From contig QHXL01000266.1 in NCBI GenBank assembly GCA_003222935.1, positions 1 through 7,656 of the forward strand: a stretch of 7,656 bases of DNA. The letters are read 5' to 3'. The DNA comes from Acidobacteriota bacterium. Lineage in GTDB: Bacteria > Acidobacteriota > Blastocatellia > Pyrinomonadales > Pyrinomonadaceae. The notes beneath the pieces were generated by a model. It did no database searches, was not told the origin of the DNA, and worked only from the letters and a program-made list of their open reading frames with translations. This document shows positions 7,139 to 7,656 of the stretch, piece after piece (position 1 is the first letter of the stretch; the number at the start of each line of letters is the position of its first letter). The translations under genes were made by a program, and so were the position numbers.

Positions 7139-7656
7139 ATGAAAAGAATTTATCAAGTCTTTGTAAGTTCAACTTTTATGGATTTACAAAACGAGAGAAA
7201 GGAAATAATGGAGACCATTCTGAGAACCAAGTGTTTTCCGTCTGGGATGGAGTTGTTTCCTGCAAGTAATAATGAGCAATTTAATTTTATCAAAACTGTT
7301 ATCGACGACTGTGATTTTTACTTATTAATTATTGCAGGTCGATATGGATCGGTTAATAAAGACGGTATCAGTTATACGGAATTGGAATACGATTATGCTG
7401 TTGAAAAAGACAAAAACATAATTGCTTTAATACATGATCAGCCCGGGAAAATCGCCAACGAGTATTCCGAACAGACCCCTGAAAGTCGAGACAAGCTTCA
7501 AAAGTTCAAAGATAAGGTTTCGATTGGAAGGTTGGTTAAGATGTGGTCTTCAGCAGATCAACTTCTCATCAATGTAATGCAGGCAATTAATGACGCGAAG
7601 GAAAATCTACCAGACTGCGGCTGGGTTAGATTTGATACCAAAACAGAAGACATTGA
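7139..7656 (+). CDS. DUF4062-domain protein, 3' truncated by window end
   Basis: The first 172 codons form one open frame that continues past the right edge. Residues 5-20 read YQVFVSSTFMDLQNER, the opening signature of DUF4062. It is followed by SGMELFPAS (35-43), CDFYLLIIAGRYGS (58-71), YTELEYDYA (79-87) and GWVR (161-164) near the expected end of the domain. The beta-strand/helix pattern suggests a Rossmann- or TIR-like fold. The biochemical activity of DUF4062 is not established. The domain occurs alone or at the N-terminus of larger proteins, including NTPase or repeat-bearing signalling and putative defence proteins, so what follows here decides the role. A hand count gives about 177 G+C in 480 bases (7141-7620, 37%), much lower than its neighbours, which suggests horizontal acquisition. 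It starts 21 bases after the transporter stop. ATG 7139 fits the family start; a TTG lies just before it, and no strong ribosome binding site is seen. Confidence 0.85.
   Translation, partial: MKRIYQVFVSSTFMDLQNERKEIMETILRTKCFPSGMELFPASNNEQFNFIKTVIDDCDFYLLIIAGRYGSVNKDGISYTELEYDYAVEKDKNIIALIHDQPGKIANEYSEQTPESRDKLQKFKDKVSIGRLVKMWSSADQLLINVMQAINDAKENLPDCGWVRFDTKTEDI

Overview
The window reads as a mostly ordinary bacterial chromosomal segment. All genes are on the + strand, with G+C a little above 50% by eye. It ends in one AT-richer accessory gene that runs off the right edge. The organism is a free-living bacterium with type IV pili. The MJ0042-type zinc ribbon next to a PilT/PilU-like ATPase, and the gene mix as a whole, would suit Acidobacteriota or a deltaproteobacterial-type lineage. 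That placement is inference, and no 16S or other decisive marker is present.

Layout. (1) Positions 1-101 hold the C-terminal tail of a SPOUT RNA 2'-O-methyltransferase, most like TrmL. (2) A candidate extended -10 promoter at 170-178 precedes typA/bipA (216-2036), a ribosome-associated GTPase. (3) thiE (2033-2665), thiamine phosphate synthase, starts with GTG inside the typA stop (4-bp overlap). (4) A 141-bp gap with a nested inverted repeat leads to a PilT/PilU-type retraction ATPase (2807-3991). Two bases later comes a gene for a zinc-ribbon plus degenerate receiver protein (3994-4746). (5) A 240-bp gap holds a long imperfect hairpin of about 95 nt, followed by a clear rho-independent terminator with a UUCG loop. 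(6) A Cys/Met-metabolism PLP enzyme (4987-6189) is followed by a cation diffusion facilitator (6245-7117) whose 5' end looks frameshifted or truncated. (7) A DUF4062-domain gene starts at 7139 and is cut by the window end. A hand count over 7141-7620 gives about 37% G+C, well below its neighbours.

How they work together. typA and thiE are translationally coupled but have no obvious shared pathway. The pilus ATPase and the zinc-ribbon/receiver protein are probably one transcription unit, ended by the terminator at 4853-4880, so the second gene may act in pilus retraction or its control. The PLP enzyme and the metal exporter are close together, but a functional link is not evident. The best candidates for something undescribed are the zinc-ribbon/pseudo-receiver partner of the pilus motor, the 95-nt hairpin, and the AT-rich DUF4062 gene, which may mark the edge of an accessory or defence island.
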